A DNA stretch of 64,000 nucleotides, taken from NCBI GenBank assembly GCA_947568835.1, contig OX387610.1, positions 7,589,501-7,653,500 of the forward strand, given 5' to 3'. The position numbers were made by a program, and so were the translations under genes. The stretch is from Protonemura montana (taxonomy: Eukaryota; Arthropoda; Insecta; Plecoptera; Nemouridae). The notes under the pieces are model-generated. The model was not told the origin of the DNA and did not search any database. It saw nothing but the letters and a program-made list of their open reading frames with translations. This document shows, piece by piece, positions 24,115 through 37,127 of the stretch; positions within the stretch are counted from its first letter, which is position 1; each line of letters starts with the position of its first letter.

Positions 24115-24480
24115 TCAGTGTCACCCATCCAAAATCTAGCCCAGCGCAGTGTTACTTAACTTCGGTGACCTCCGAGAACCGGTGTTTCTAACACGTCACA
24201 CTGCTCGGTGGTCACCCATTCAATATCTGACCCAGCGCAGTGTTGCTTAACTTCGGTGACCTCCGAGAACCGGTGTTTCTAACACGTCACACTGCTCGGT
24301 GGTCACCCAGTCAATATCTGACCCAGCGCAGTGTTGCTTAACTTCGGTAACCTCCGAGAACCGGTGTTTCTAACACGTCACACTGCTCGGTGGTCACCCA
24401 TTCAATATCTGACCCAGCGCAGTGTTGCTTAACATCGGTGATCTTCGACAGCTATTGTTTCCAATACACCAAACCGTCGG
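24115..24480 (-). repeat. Tandem array of four 5S-derived 91-bp units
   Basis: TCCGAGAACC starts at 24171, 24262 and 24353, an exact 91-bp period. Each unit holds CACCCATTCAATATCTGAC, CCAGCGCAGTGTTGCTTAAC, TTCGGTGACC and AACCGGTGTTTCTAACACG, the head of the SINE family on the reverse strand. Units are almost identical except the outermost ones. The full SINE body is absent, so only the polymerase III promoter head has been amplified. Confidence 0.8.
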
Positions 24481-25270
24481 TCATGATATCTGTTTGTACT
24501 TTCAAGCACAACCGGAGACTTCCACAAAGGGCACCAACAATCGTATTAAAATTTAGAATCTGAACCCCCAAAACGGCAAAGTTGACACAGTTTTACGAGC
24601 ACTTGCTCCATATCTTGTTCTTGCCCCCACACATCGTACAGCAACATCCCCTGCTATATCACTCCTGTTGTATCCGAACATATCTCCGTCAAATTTTACT
24701 TTTTTCGTTTATAAGTACAACACAATTGCCAAAACAATTTTAACGGTGAAGTCAAAAACTGTCCTAAACAACAAAGGCTAGACAGTCCCAATTCCCCAAA
24801 AAATACGACTTAACCACGCCCAAAAATCAACCTGTAAGTGACAGGTACATGCTGAACGCACTACAGAATCGATCAAAAGATCGATGACGAAACTGATGAC
24901 GCAGGTACCGCGGCTCGCTTGTTAAAAAAAAAAATCCGGCATCATCATCATCAGCTGCCAGTAGCCCGACCATGATGCAGTCGAGAGAGGCTCGGGCTAA
25001 TAAACTTGGACGACATTGGCTGGAAGGTATACATGCGACACGTACAGGAAATGTAAAGCTCGCTGTACGACAGGAGGTACCAAAGAATGAGATACCTTAC
25101 ATGAGCTATGCTGCACAGGTACATCAGTGGTGGAGCAGGTTCATGGGAGAGACATAGTTGGTCTCTTCAAAACGCAATCTAAATTCCAAATCGCAGGACG
25201 TTTGCATACATCTTTTTAATGTTTGGTATAGCTTGTGGTATTTACCACAGGGCCAGTGTCAAACTGTCTG

Positions 25271-25600
25271 CGAGAAAAATGGCCGCCAAATGACAACTTT
25301 ACCGCGACAAAAATGAAGGATGCAAATAGGTGAAGTCACCGTTATTTTGATTTTGTTATTTCTCGCAGATTACTTACATTTAAAACTGGTTTACGCTCAA
25401 TTATTCTTTATTGATGCCCAATTTATAAACGTATCGATATTGTGCGTCGAAAATATTTAATTGTAAAGGTTTGTCATAAAGGGCGGCCGCGCGCGCCATC
25501 GGGTGGTGCCAACCGTTACTAAGTGCTGCCGGCTCGTTTGCTCAGCAGAAAGTTTCCATTTACGCTGGCCCTTTAACTATACCCACTAACTCAATGGTCT
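25271..25600 (+). repeat. Dispersed repeat family B (full copy)
   Basis: ACAACTTTACCGCGACAAAA, GGTTTACGCTCAATTATTC, TTTAATTGTAAAGGTTTG, GGGCGGCCGCGCGCGCCATC, GCTCGTTTGCTCAGCAGAA and CCCACTAACTCAATGG reproduce the whole family in order. Confidence 0.65.
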
Positions 25601-25734
25601 AAGGTACTGATCTATTGGAGACGGTAAACGTGGGTGATGACAAACTTCATCGAGCCTAAGCGGGAAGAGAGGAGACCCGGTATCGGTACGGCGCAACTTA
25701 AACAGGATACCTACAGTAATCCAACGATTGATAG

Positions 25735-26040
25735 CTTGATTAGTGCTATTTAACGACGCACTGATTTGACAACGGTCCTAGTACCACTGGTTTCGAGGCG
25801 TCCGTGAAAGAGTTTTTGTTGATGAGGATGATAATGATGGGAGGGGAAACCCGGCGCCTGCACGTAGCCTACTCCTGTCGAAGAGCACCAAGGAGACCAC
25901 CAGCCTAACATCCCTTCCGAAGGACGGTGCATCGCGAACAACAGGATTCCTCCACAAATGCATGCTGTGGAGAGGTTGGTAAGCAAGGCGAGTTAACTTT
26001 CATCCCTCCTCTCTCACCAACAGAACTGGTGTCAGGGCTT
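25735..26040 (-). repeat. 5S-derived SINE body and tail (copy 5)
   Basis: Reverse strand: ATTTAACGACGCACTGA, AGCACCAAGGAGACCACC, TCCTCCACAAATGCATGC, GGCGAGTTAACTTTCATC, then ACCAACAGAACTGGT. The 5S head is mostly missing on the right. Confidence 0.65.
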
Positions 26041-26091
26041 TTGTTCGATTTCAGACAACTTTTCTTATAGGACTGTTTTTAACAGCCAACC

Positions 26092-26175
26092 CAGTGACAG
26101 GGAGTGACAGGGAATGACAGGGAATGACAGGGAATGAAAGGACTCCCCCCCCTCCCCCTCCCCCTCCCCCTCCCT
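26092..26175 (+). repeat. GACAGGGAAT decamer repeats and (CCCCCT)n tract
   Basis: Four copies of a GACAGGGA(G/A)T decamer are followed after a few bases by CCCCCT hexamer repeats. Purine and pyrimidine tracts lie side by side. Confidence 0.8.
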
Positions 26176-26794
26176 GAACCCCTTTTCTTTATGGCACTTG
26201 GGGGGTCGGATTATCACACAAAAATGGAAATTTATAGAAAATCGCGGGAAATCATGAAAAATCATAGAACATTTGACCAGTTTTAGCACTTTTGTAACTC
26301 TGGTTCCAACACTCTGCATTGAATAAATACAAATTAAGCGAGAGAACACAATTTTCCGACTTTTTTTCGTTCCAATATGTTTAGTTTTTCGAGCTATCAT
26401 AACAATGTTTCTACTAAATACAAATATCTTTGGAATTAGTATGCCTAAATAATAATAATTTTTAAGTCCCGCCACTAAAATCATATCTGAAATTGCATGC
26501 ATAAGTCAGTGGCAGTAAAGGGCGGCAATCCTCGGGGCTAGTATCTTCTGTCACGGGCTGGACTGTTCCCGTGCATTTTATTTCCTGTGCAGTTGGCATA
26601 TCCAAAAATCATTTATTCCTCTTGAACTCGTTGGAGTAACATGGCCGTATCGCCCATTTGATGTGCAAAGCTTGAACCTCCCTTCCTCTCTCTGTATAGC
26701 CAAAAGACACTCCGCCACTGCCTTACCGGCACATTAAATCAGAGCGTAAGACACAAGCAGGCTTTAAAGAGTGAAAGAAATCCACACTCCATAT

Positions 26795-26860
26795 CCGGGA
26801 TTCGAAACCAGATCCCCTGAGAACGGGAATTGCGAGTCCGAGCAAGAGAGGCGATATTTC
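26795..26860 (-). repeat. tRNA-like B-box sequence
   Basis: On the minus strand GGTTTCGAATCCCGG sits in a tRNA-like T-arm context, downstream of CGGACTCGCAATTCCCG. No complete cloverleaf can be built, so a tRNA-derived repeat is more likely than a gene. Confidence 0.3.
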
Positions 26861-27231
26861 ATGACAGGAATGTCTTAATCGATGTCGTATACAGATGATT
26901 CAGGATCGGTGGTCAGACCCGAGCGGTTTTCAGGCTGCTCTGAATTCGAGCGCGTCACAAAGAAAAAAGGGAATCTTCTATAATCTTCGGTGCAGAAGCT
27001 GGTTTGGTCGGTTTTTTTGGTTTGATATAAATTACATTTTATGCTTTCGGAGGAATTGTATCGATGCGTTTGGACGTTAGAGACGTACGAATGTGAATTT
27101 TAAATCAGAAATAACGAATTCTAAATGTTTTGACAAAAACTATTTGAACTGGGTCTTGAATGCTAAGTAAAGAACAACTAAATGTGCTAAGGTTACGTCA
27201 AGTAGACATGAGTCTAAAAACAATCATAATT

Positions 27232-27477
27232 CTAAAAGTTTTTTCGGTCTACAATGACCGTGTTTGTTCTTTCTTCTATTTTGGCATGTGATTTTGGTCT
27301 GACCGAGCTCATCAGCCTGGTTATAGCTCTGGTCATCCAAGATTCCGCTATATGTTGTTCAAAACAAATCATCCTACGATAAACCTCGTCTCCGTATGCT
27401 TTTTTCACGTTCTTTTCTCGGAAAGGAATCCGTATCTTCGTGATTTCGTTTCTCACCGTAGCGTAACAAAAAGGCAT
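27232..27477 (-). CDS. Possible small single-exon gene (81 aa), unrecognised
   Basis: An open frame of 81 codons with a TAG stop, beginning MPFCYATVRNEITKIRIPFR. It is rich in charged residues (KNVKKAYGDEVYRRM; KSHAKIEERTN) and lacks low complexity, unlike most chance frames nearby. No signal peptide or membrane helix is seen. It could also be a terminal exon. Confidence 0.28.
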   Translation of the reverse strand: MPFCYATVRNEITKIRIPFREKNVKKAYGDEVYRRMICFEQHIAESWMTRAITRLMSSVRPKSHAKIEERTNTVIVDRKNF

Positions 27478-30203
27478 GGTCCATTAAAAAATAAAATCCA
27501 AGAAGACGCTGGTATATCTTAGATGGGATGCTGAACTGCGGAGATCTCGTGCTACCACGACGGCCGCTGCATCAGGATCACGCTGCGCTCATGAGGATAC
27601 GGTACAATTTTACCACTTCGTAAGTTTTCGAAGCAAATCCCAAGACGCAGTCTAAACAATTAGGAACAGTTAGATTATCTTAGATCGTCTGGGAACGTTT
27701 TCACACTTGATCTATCTAGTGCTTTTGTTTGAAGTTTACAATTTAAATGAACTGGTGAAATAGTTCAGCCTAGTGGTTCTGTAAAAGGCTTTGAAACTAG
27801 CAAACAAAAAGGGTAAGAAAAAAGTATAAACTGTAGTACCATGAATGAAACAAACAGCCCGACCAATTAATTAGAGAACAGCGAATCGGTTCCAGACTGA
27901 CAAATTTCACTGGTCACTAAAAAAATGCTTCACTTTCCTGAGGTAAATTGCCAAAAAAAAAAGCGGTCTTACATAAACAAGATAAAGATGTATGACAATT
28001 ACAGATCAATTTGTAGGGAGTCAAATTGCTATAGAGTACGTGAAAATTAGAGTAAATGGCAGTTACATAAATAACTGGGCACTGTAAAACTGGCCCTTAT
28101 GAGCAGTATTACAATTTTCCTAACGCTTAGATAAACTGGGAGTTTAATCAATTGCCATTGGCAACAACCAATCACTTACATTGAAAGTAAAATGTAATAG
28201 CGGGCCTTAGTGTATTAAAACATTTAAATTAGCTGTAGTTCTATAGATAGCGATGGTCAATAATAGCAGACTCATTAGGTATATTCTTAACTGCGCCAAA
28301 TACCCTTTCTGTTTGGTACGAAAATAAACACTTGCACGGTTTAATTGTTTCACCGGTGAACTTGTTACGGTTGGTGCTGGGTGCCAAAATTCACACCTCG
28401 AAGCAGTACCCCATGCGACCACTTGGTGTGGTGTAACAGCCATGGTCTGAGATACTAAAGAGCATGTGAGGTGAATAGAAAAAAGTGAGCTATGTGAATC
28501 TACGGCGGAGACTACTTTGGCAGAAGAAAACAAACAAAAAATGTGGACAGGGCACGGCACGTTGCGTGCTGTGCATATTCATGAAGTTGATTTCGAAAAT
28601 CTGGAGACGCCTGTTGGCAGTGTTTGTGCTATCTAGGGGTTACGTTCACGTTAGTGACGCTATTTACTGAAATATTTTTAAGATAAGTTTTGTTTTCATT
28701 TATTCACTGGTAGATTCAACGTTTGGTAGCCATGAGGATGAGATCGCTTGGCAAAGCGTCTCAATCCTGCTATCTTATGTTACCTAGGGTAGATCATGGC
28801 CTTGCATAGGGGGTTCAATGGTAGATTCGACGTTTCTGCCTTAATATGTTGCAAAACGTGCCTAAAAGACGGAAAAACATCTATTGAAAGTTTTGAATTC
28901 TTCTAAGCTGCAAATCGTGAACCCTCTTGCGATAAAATGTATAAATAACAGTCCCAATACGACCCTTAGATATATCACCTCAAAATTGCACGCCCTTTTG
29001 GAATCAAGATTGGAGCATTTTTAAAACAAAGACAAACAAAATTGCTAACACTTCCGTGAAAGGTCAACCACATATTTGAAAAGCCAAAAAAGGAGATAGG
29101 CGTGTTGTTCGAAAGACAAAAAGATGTTTTATTTTCATTACATTATTAGCGTAGAATGGAATTGCTATACAATATCGAACGTGAGCACGGCATCAGCGCT
29201 TCCTCTACTCCCTCTACAGCTTCTACCGCGTCGCCTCAGAAATCTGGTCGGATAGCTTTTCTGTCCTCAAGCAATTATTTCAGCTGCCGCGGCTTGCCCA
29301 TGTTGATAATTTACTGCGACCACTTTTGCAAAGATGCGAAGCGAAATAAAAACAAAGAAACTTGTTCGCTTCACTTTTACTGCATCGCGACGCTACAGGA
29401 ATTGAACCTGAAGAATTGGTTTCAATGGCTAACACTTGATTGGCTTTTAAGCAATTTTAGTGCACGGGGCATACCAGTGAGGTATGTTGTAACGTTGTTA
29501 TTACCTAGGGTAGTATAGCGTATCCCAAAAACTGAAATGTTTCGAATTCTACCGAGGGGATTTGGTTCCGCAGTCATAGAAGTCAAAATTTACCTCTAAA
29601 CCTTTCTAGCTGTCAGAATTAAAAAATTGGGCTTTTTGGTCAAATATATTGCATTGCATTGCTATTCTATTTCAGGTGTTTACCTGATTAGACAAGGTGA
29701 GGGTGGGTACGTGAATTGGCAACACAGCTTAGATGGACGTGTTGAGACGACTTCATATGTGGGATAGAGCAAAGACTATTGATATTTGATAACTAGACAA
29801 ACTAATGCACTCGAGTTTTTTGGATACACCATACAGTCGTTGTTAAAAGATCAGATTCAAAAAAAAAAGCAATAAAAACAAAAGAGATTTCACTTAAAAA
29901 TTATGAGGTTTTATTTCTATTGTCACAGCACTGTTATTAACCTGCAGGTTTAACTAAATGCAGTTACGACTAATTGATCGGTATTTTTTAACGAGTACCC
30001 CTGTAATTATCGGAAAGATACGTGATCTATCCAGTATCTTAGTACAAAGCGTAGCTCTATTCCAATGTTTACCTTCCAATTATTAAGAACATTTTTACAG
30101 TTACCATTCGACCTTCACAACTAAAACACAATATTGGATCATAATTCTGAAATATACTTCACTTAAAACACACACACAAACACATGAAATTATGTGCCCG
30201 ATT

Positions 30204-30877
30204 AGCCCGTGAGAGAAGATACCAATTCAGGGACTGCCCTGCATTGCTACAGTCTATTCCGTGAGAGAAGATACCAGCACAAGGACTGTCCCTGCATTGC
30301 TAGTCTAGCCCGTGAGAGAAGATACCAATTCAGGGACTGCCCTGCATTGCTACAGTATATTCCGTGAGAGAAGATACCAGCACAAGGACTGTCCCTGCAT
30401 TGCTAGTCTAGCCCGTGAGAGAAGATACCAGCACAAGGACTGCCCCCTGCATTGCTACAGTCCAGCCCGTGAGAGAAGATACCAGCACAAGGACTGTCCC
30501 TGCATTGCTACAGTCCAGCCCGTGAGAGAAGATACCAGCACAAGGACTGCCCCATGCATTGCTACAGTCCAGCCCGTGAGAGAAGATACCAACCCAAGGA
30601 CTGCCCTTGCATTGCTACAGTCTAGCCCGTGAGAGATGATACCACCACAAGGACTGTCCCTGCATTGCTACAGTCTAGCCCGTGAGAGATGATACCACCA
30701 CAAGGACTGCCCCTGCATTGCTACAGTCTAGCCCGTGAGAGATGATACCACCACAAGGACTGTCCCTGCATTGCTACAGTCTAGCCCGTGAGAGATGATA
30801 CCACCACAAGGACTGCCCCTGCATTGCTACAGTCTAGCCCGTGAGAGATGATACCACCACAAGGACTGCCCCTGCTA
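30204..30877 (+). repeat. Minisatellite, 13 units of 52-53 bp
   Basis: Each unit contains CCCGTGAGAGAAGATACCA (later units GAGATGATACCACC), ACAAGGACTG, CCCTGCATTGCTA and CAGTCTAG. Units 1-2 and 3-4 are near-identical pairs, giving a higher-order period of about 104 bp at the left end. The right-hand units share the AGATGATACCACC variant. Unit lengths of 52 and 53 bp break any reading frame. Confidence 0.9.
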
Positions 30878-31272
30878 AAGTAGCTCACATGGGCGGAGAT
30901 CGTTTTAAGCGTTTTAAAAAATACGACAGTTGCCCACCCCATAACGACCGGTGGCGCCTCTACCGGAAAAGTATGTTCTCCCGCTGAACGAACTATATAT
31001 AATAAACATGAGCACAAACAAAACAAAACTGAAACCAAAAATACCCACAAGTAGGTACTTAATAAATACGACGACCAGATCGAAATCATAACACCCTTCG
31101 GGCACATTTTAACAAGTACATGATATAAACGCACACATCCAAGCCCACAGATAGGTACACAAGATTACAATAACAAATTCACCCGCCGCAACAACAACAA
31201 CAAAAAAAATGTAAAACAATCTTGATGCAATAAGTCTTCTCCGAGACGTCCACGTAACTGATGCACTCTTAC

Positions 31273-31388
31273 CAGTTACCAACAGTCCCACCCCGTTTCT
31301 CATTGTTCTTCTCAACAAGGCATGATCCCATGAATATGGAATGCACATGGCGAAAATTCCGCTCGGCAATTTCGCGAAGTGATCTCAT
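31273..31388 (-). CDS. Possible first coding exon, unrecognised
   Basis: Minus strand: ATG at 31388-31386, 38 codons, then the strong donor CTG followed by GTAAGAG. The peptide begins MRSLREIAERNFRHVHSIFM and continues GSCLVEKNNEKRGG. A longer overlapping frame with a hydrophobic tail runs through the same bases, but it reads across the donor. Downstream exons were not found. Confidence 0.28.
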
Positions 31389-34300
31389 TTTTCAAAGTGA
31401 GGTCAGCTGTAATTTATAACCTCCCTTGTGCTGTCTATGCATGGCGATGTGGTCATTTGACCCTGCTTTGCCAACTGCGTTTGTTATGTCTAGCGACTGG
31501 TGCAATGGTAATCACGTAGGTTGTCATACAGTGCGAGTAATTGTTTGTGATAAGGTACTATCAAAAATATGAAACCGCAAATTTGTGGTTGAGACATGAT
31601 AAGTTGGAAGTAATTAGGTGTTGTGCTATATTGGTTTCATATTGAGGTAGGTCGCTTAAGTATGGTCTGGGACACTTCTGGGCCACTTATATCGAGAATG
31701 TGTTATCTAAAACGTTACTGCCTGAAAATGTGGCCGCTTTTGAATAATCAATCAGTTCCTCTTGTTTTTATGGTTTTTAGGCTGATGTCTTCTGTACTAG
31801 GTGTCAATAAAAAAGATTAAAATTTTAAAACTGGATTTTACTGACCTGAATTTTTACTGTAAATAGACTATAAATAGCCGGAGACTAGCAAGATTCAAAA
31901 CCCCAATTTTGAAGACTTTTTTAGTGTCCTTTTGTTTTTAATTCAAATATGTTCTAATCAAAACTTATCGAAAACAACTGTAACTTACTTAAGATTAGGT
32001 GTAGTATAGGTGCTTGAACGTAAGTTATAAATTTCAACCAGGAATAAAGATAAAGGAACCATAGAAAATTACATTTAATGTAATACCTAGAAACTGTACT
32101 TGCATAAACAATTTACGTCACTGCTATTAAAAAAATTACAGTATATTCAGGATAAGATACACCAACAAAAATGCTCATATCTGCGAATATATCAGCTGTT
32201 AGGTGATTCTTATCCTGGTTAGTCTATATCTGCATTGTCTGCCTCATGTGGCCACACAACTCTAAAACAAATCACCTTCGATTACCAACAGTCTAACACT
32301 TCTATTGACATAGAACATATTTCCCAGTTTCGGTTTCGGTAAGAATTGACAAAACCCATCATTGTCTTAAAGACATCTCGTGGCCTTCTTACAGCATTTC
32401 TCAAAATCACCATCCGTTTGTGGTTCATGCCGCATTAGCAAACACCAACTGAAATACGACAAAAAAAAGGAACGGGTCGCCTAATGTCCAATTCATTGTA
32501 CGTCCTTGCGTGATTGTCAAAGACAGCACTTGATTAAATATGTTTTCACGATTATGCATGATGACAGCATTAATCCAACATCACGATCTATGTGCATGCC
32601 TCCTAAATTTGAATAAAACATTTTGAATTGTGTTTGGCCCATTGATGAGCTTCGGGTTAGAGAGTTCTAACAGATGTGTTTAAACTAAAAGGAGAATTAA
32701 CAAACTGGATTTAACAGGGAAAAAATTATGTTAATTGATCCATTAATTATCATGTAGCGAAGACGCGATTTGGTTATTAATTTAAACAAGTTTAAATTTT
32801 CATTCATGAGGGTCTTGGTTTTTCAGATGTAGTAGTAGTTTGTAATATTACAGTTAGCTAGTGGAAAGGAAGTCGAGAAGCATTTTTTTGTTAAAAACGC
32901 TAAAAACGCTCATAACACAGAGAACACAAATACACGAAAAACGACAGCAAACTTGTTGACCGTGCAGCAGGTATTAAAATTGTATAATCTCATAAACAAA
33001 CATGGTTGAGTGAATCAATGACAGAAATCGATTGCAGTTTTGAACCTAAAGGTCTTGATCAATTTTTCTCACGCTTGAAAGCACGGCTTATCGCAGAATT
33101 TCGGGGAATCTTTGTTTGATTAATTCAGGTGAGAAATCAGAGGTGTGTTATTTTAGAGAACGTATCTGATATGAACTGTGATAATCGACTGAGTCTAGAT
33201 ACTACGGGGGTGTGATGTATGTGATATATCCACCCTCGCCCTTGTATAGGCGACTTGTAGAGCTACGATGAACGTGGAAAATCCTAAATTGGTCAAAGCA
33301 AGAATAAGCTGTCTCTCTTCTCTGCAAGGCAGAGGCGCAAATTTAGGACATGGTTTATGTCTTTAGTTGTGTCTTTTTCTTAACTTTTGAGTTCCAAATC
33401 ATTTTCAAAGATCGCAACCACATGTGTTCGAGCCTCTCCCTTTCGACTAGACATTTGCAAATTGTCAGCCATAAATATATTTCATGCTGCTTACAATGAC
33501 CATTTAAATAAAGATTCAGAAAAATAAAAAATAATTACTATTAAATATTAGAAACATAGTTATTATTTAATCTTAGTTAGTATACCTTCCAATTTGCACT
33601 AATCAATAGTTTACGTTGATTTATTATCTATGTAAATGAACATTTGTGTTGGTGTGGTCACCACCATGTAACAAATAAATATCAATAAACATAAATTACA
33701 AAATAAATCCACATTTGATTAGATATCAAATTGTCTTACGTCGCGTCTGGACTTCCCAGAATTGTATCGATTCAAATATAGGTCAGTTTTTACCTACTTA
33801 CGTTAAAAATCCACCCTTTTACATAACAGTCTGGCAGCTACTACCTACCAATAACCCAGTACAGGTTAACGAACCTCCATTGAAGAATCCAGGAGGAAGC
33901 ACGACTTCGCTTAACGGCCAAAGCACATGTTTTACTATCTATTTTTGCTACAAAACCACTGTGACATTGACCTTTTTGAACGTACAAGTTACAAACAGTT
34001 ACGTCGATGTTATGTAGGAGGTCGTAACAGAAACAATTTACAATATTAAAATTAACTACCAGAAATACCCTCGCCCAACTCCCCATTACCGCGAGAACCA
34101 TCGAGCTTGTGTAATTGAATGTTTATAGTTCATTGTTAAACGCTACTGAAAGGTAATCATGTGTACCGGTACCTACCTGTTACGAATAATACAAGATTAA
34201 CCAATATTAAGTAATCAAATCTTATCGACAAAATGACTCAATTAATTATCGATTCTAAATCTCATACGTATACAAAATGACGTGAATTCCAGCACATGGC

Positions 34301-35609
34301 AAAATAGTGGAATTTTAGTTTTTACACAGTACATACCGGTGCATAGAACCATTTAACTTAGTAATGCTCTCGTAACTTAGTTAAATTAATATCTGTAACC
34401 GTAATTAATAAGCATTATCGCACCAAGGAAGCACATATGCATCCGAATTTAAATTACCCATCGTACTTGACCGCATTTTGCTAATTGCTGTACCAACAAA
34501 TGCAGCTAGAGATGGTAAATATACATACGCTATATCGCATGCGAAATGCCATGCTAAACAGATCCACACCCGTGGTAAATGATAATGGATCATCACGTGC
34601 TCAACCCATCAAGGTTTTCTCACGGTAAATCATCACGTCTGTAATTACGATCATAGAGTCATTTTACACGTGTCATTCCCATTAAATACACGCATATCAA
34701 AATGAGCTATATATTCCCTTATTCTTAGATCGATATTACAGCGAAAATATTTGGAATTGATAATATTCTTTCGTAATCGATAGTTCACCAGATGCGTACA
34801 CACTGAAGGGTGTGTACGGACGTAAAAATAGTACATGTACTAACATACTGTGCGTGTTATGGACTAGAAGAGAGTATAAGATACAGCTGACTTTATTGAT
34901 TGAACGTACCCCAGCTAAGCTGTCGCCAGCATGTGAAGTAGGGTGACTCACTCCACTTCTCTGTTATTGCATGCTTACTCTAACCAGTCGGCGATAGAAT
35001 GAGAGACATCAGCCGATGAAATCATAACATTACATATTTCTCGTTATTTGTTTTGCTGGTCTCTGGATTAGCTATGTTATTACGAGCTCACTCTCAGAAA
35101 AGTAATTGAAAAGAGAATCTGAAGATGAATTTGCTTTAGAGGTGGAATTCAATTGGCGTGTGAGTGTGACTCATTTGAGGATAGTGGAGGTGTGCGTTGG
35201 CTGTTTTATTTCCCGTATTGAAAGAGGGTCGAACAAGCTAGCACGGTCCAGATCTACGGGAAGGGATGCTGCATTGCGGACGTTGGGGTTGACGCAATAC
35301 TTGATATACACGTTGCATGCCACAAAAATAAAGAAACCCCTTTACTTCCGACTACGCTGACGGTGCTAGACTGAAGTTTAATTATTGAAACGAAATTGAA
35401 TAGCTAAATAAGGGATGAGTCTTGAGATGGAAACCCCTGGAGGATAGAGAAGTGGCAATGTCAAGGGCAAGACCCAATCTGACAGCGCTCAAAAACTATT
35501 TTTTACTTTAAAGAAACGAATCACCCTGAATTTTACCAGTTTGTGACACGTTTTAAAAGGTACAACGTGCGATAACAGGGGTCAACGGAATAATAATGAC
35601 GATACATAC
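31389..35609. other. Non-coding AT-rich stretch
   Basis: No repeat family or gene recognised. A minus-strand segment at 34408-34520, with acceptor CATCTCTAG and in phase with the exon at 35610, could be its terminal exon, but its composition is unconvincing. Confidence 0.35.
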
Positions 35610-35712
35610 CGGCAATGCGAAGTACAGCCCTGTCAGCAGGATCGAGTTGCAGTATGCTGAGAGGTTTATGGCGAGCCCACTCTTTGAGACTTTCATCCCT
35701 TGCGAATTCCAT
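35610..35712 (-). CDS. Possible coding exon, unrecognised
   Basis: Minus strand: ATG at 35712-35710, or an earlier start in the same open frame, running to donor GCCG followed by GTATGTAT. The peptide is MEFARDESLKEWARHKPLSI then LQLDPADRAVLRIA, a soluble helical-looking sequence. The frame continues about 50 nt further upstream to a TAA. No family recognised. Confidence 0.35.
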
Positions 35713-37021
35713 ATTGGGGATGAATTTATCACTCGGGGATGGTTCGCTCCCTAGTGGGAACTTTTATGGACATCCACACCCCACTGTCACATTGCTGGCA
35801 CACGGTTTGACATCTTTTAGACGTCGCTCACAACACAGATCTATTTCCTCCATCAAAGTACAGCAACGATTAGCTTTTTAAGCAATTTTTATTTAAAAGA
35901 ACAAAATACCAATTTATTTTCGGCGCGCAGCAAAAATCCAGGCAAGTGACAAGATTTTTTATTATTTTGTCACTTAGCGAGTTTCACCAGTGAATTAAAC
36001 ATTTCGCAGGTCACACACGCACATGAAGTCTAAGTAATAAGTCGCAACTACTATTCAGAGTCTATTTAGCTAGTTTTAAGTCATTTTTATTAAATTTTCT
36101 TGAAATTAAATGGACGGTCGTCTGACAGACGTGAGTTTCGTTGAAGGCGGTGTAGTCGACTGAAGAGATGGCGCATGCTATGATCAGCTCAAAATCTGAA
36201 CCAATCACAATGCAGCTAACAATGCAGCCAACTCAATAGAAATAAAAAACTACATATTTTCTGCGCTTTGATTGGTTGCACGAAACGACACGGAAATGTA
36301 ACGATCTTATGAATTACATGCAAAAGTTTAACTTTTGTCTTCAACCAAAAAGAAAAATTGTTAATATGATTGACAAATGACAATGTTGATTCTATCGGGT
36401 CATCGCTTCACATTCGGATCCCTCCAAATTGTTTTGAATTGTAATAAAGGAGGCGTTGCAGACTAAATCCAAAATAGATGTGGTGTCACTCAAAAGCTCT
36501 TTATTATCTGTTTCAATAATGGCATTGAAAGGTAACCTTCTGCCTACTCCCTGAACATGATTATTCCATTTCCTGACCTACGATAGAAAGGAAACTGCAA
36601 GAGCCGATTGGCAATGGATGTGCACGCTACTAATGCCCATTCAGAGGTAATCTACCTAAGGTATCTAACAGTACATTGTAATTTTATGTTTCAACATTTA
36701 GAATTAATAATACATGTGACGGTGAGTGTGTGCTGAAATTGATAAATTAAAACTATTGAAGCGCAACGATACACATACCTGAATGACTAGAAATTAAATA
36801 TCAGAGTTCATATTACCATTGACTAGTTTGCATATTGTACAACAATCTCACTGTGTAATAGAATATCTAGATATGTAATCAATTACTAACAATTGTAAAT
36901 GTTACAGTGCTTCTCTCATAAGCAGTTAATATAAAGAATGCATTCAATGCATATAAATTTCTAGCTTTTGATTCTACAGTACAAGCTCTATTAATAATGT
37001 AAAAACGTTAACAGATCAACA
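35713..37021. other. Intergenic stretch left of the CEP89-like gene
   Basis: AT-rich, with no convincing exon, repeat family or RNA gene recognised. Confidence 0.4.
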
Positions 37022-37027
37022 TTTATT
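37022..37027 (-). terminator. Polyadenylation signal of CEP89-like gene
   Basis: On the minus strand AATAAA (TTTATT on the plus strand) lies about 100 bp after the CEP89-like stop codon, in AT-rich sequence without further coding signs. Confidence 0.5.
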
Positions 37028-37127
37028 GCTACATTATGAACTAACTTGGCAGTATCGGACGGATAAGTGCTTCATTTCTAACATGTCCTAGACATCTAGC
37101 TAGGTTTGAGACTCAAGCTCCACGCAT

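Larger units (their letters stand above)
26180..30203. other. Mostly non-coding stretch
   Basis: Contains the tRNA-like piece at 26.8 kb and the possible small gene at 27.2-27.5 kb. A minus-strand frame at 28207-28560 has an internal ACCATGG start but ends in a hydrophobic tail without a family match. Confidence 0.4.

Noticed and set aside
24115-24480. Functional 5S rRNA gene cluster
   Set aside because: Units are 91 bp, lack the 5S ends and share the changes of the SINE head, so they are derived from the SINE.
26065-26502. 145-codon minus-strand frame
   Set aside because: It runs through the CCCCCT and GACAGGGAAT simple repeats and has no coherent coding composition.
29385-29445. tRNA gene on the minus strand (GGTTCAATTCC like a T-loop)
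   Set aside because: No acceptor stem or D-arm could be paired around it.
30312-30632. Open frame of repeated arginine-rich units over the minisatellite
   Set aside because: Unit lengths of 52 and 53 bp shift the frame between units, and there is no conserved start, splice or upstream context.
30204-30877. CRISPR-like regular repeat array
   Set aside because: The whole unit repeats with no unique spacers, there are no cas genes, and the DNA is eukaryotic.
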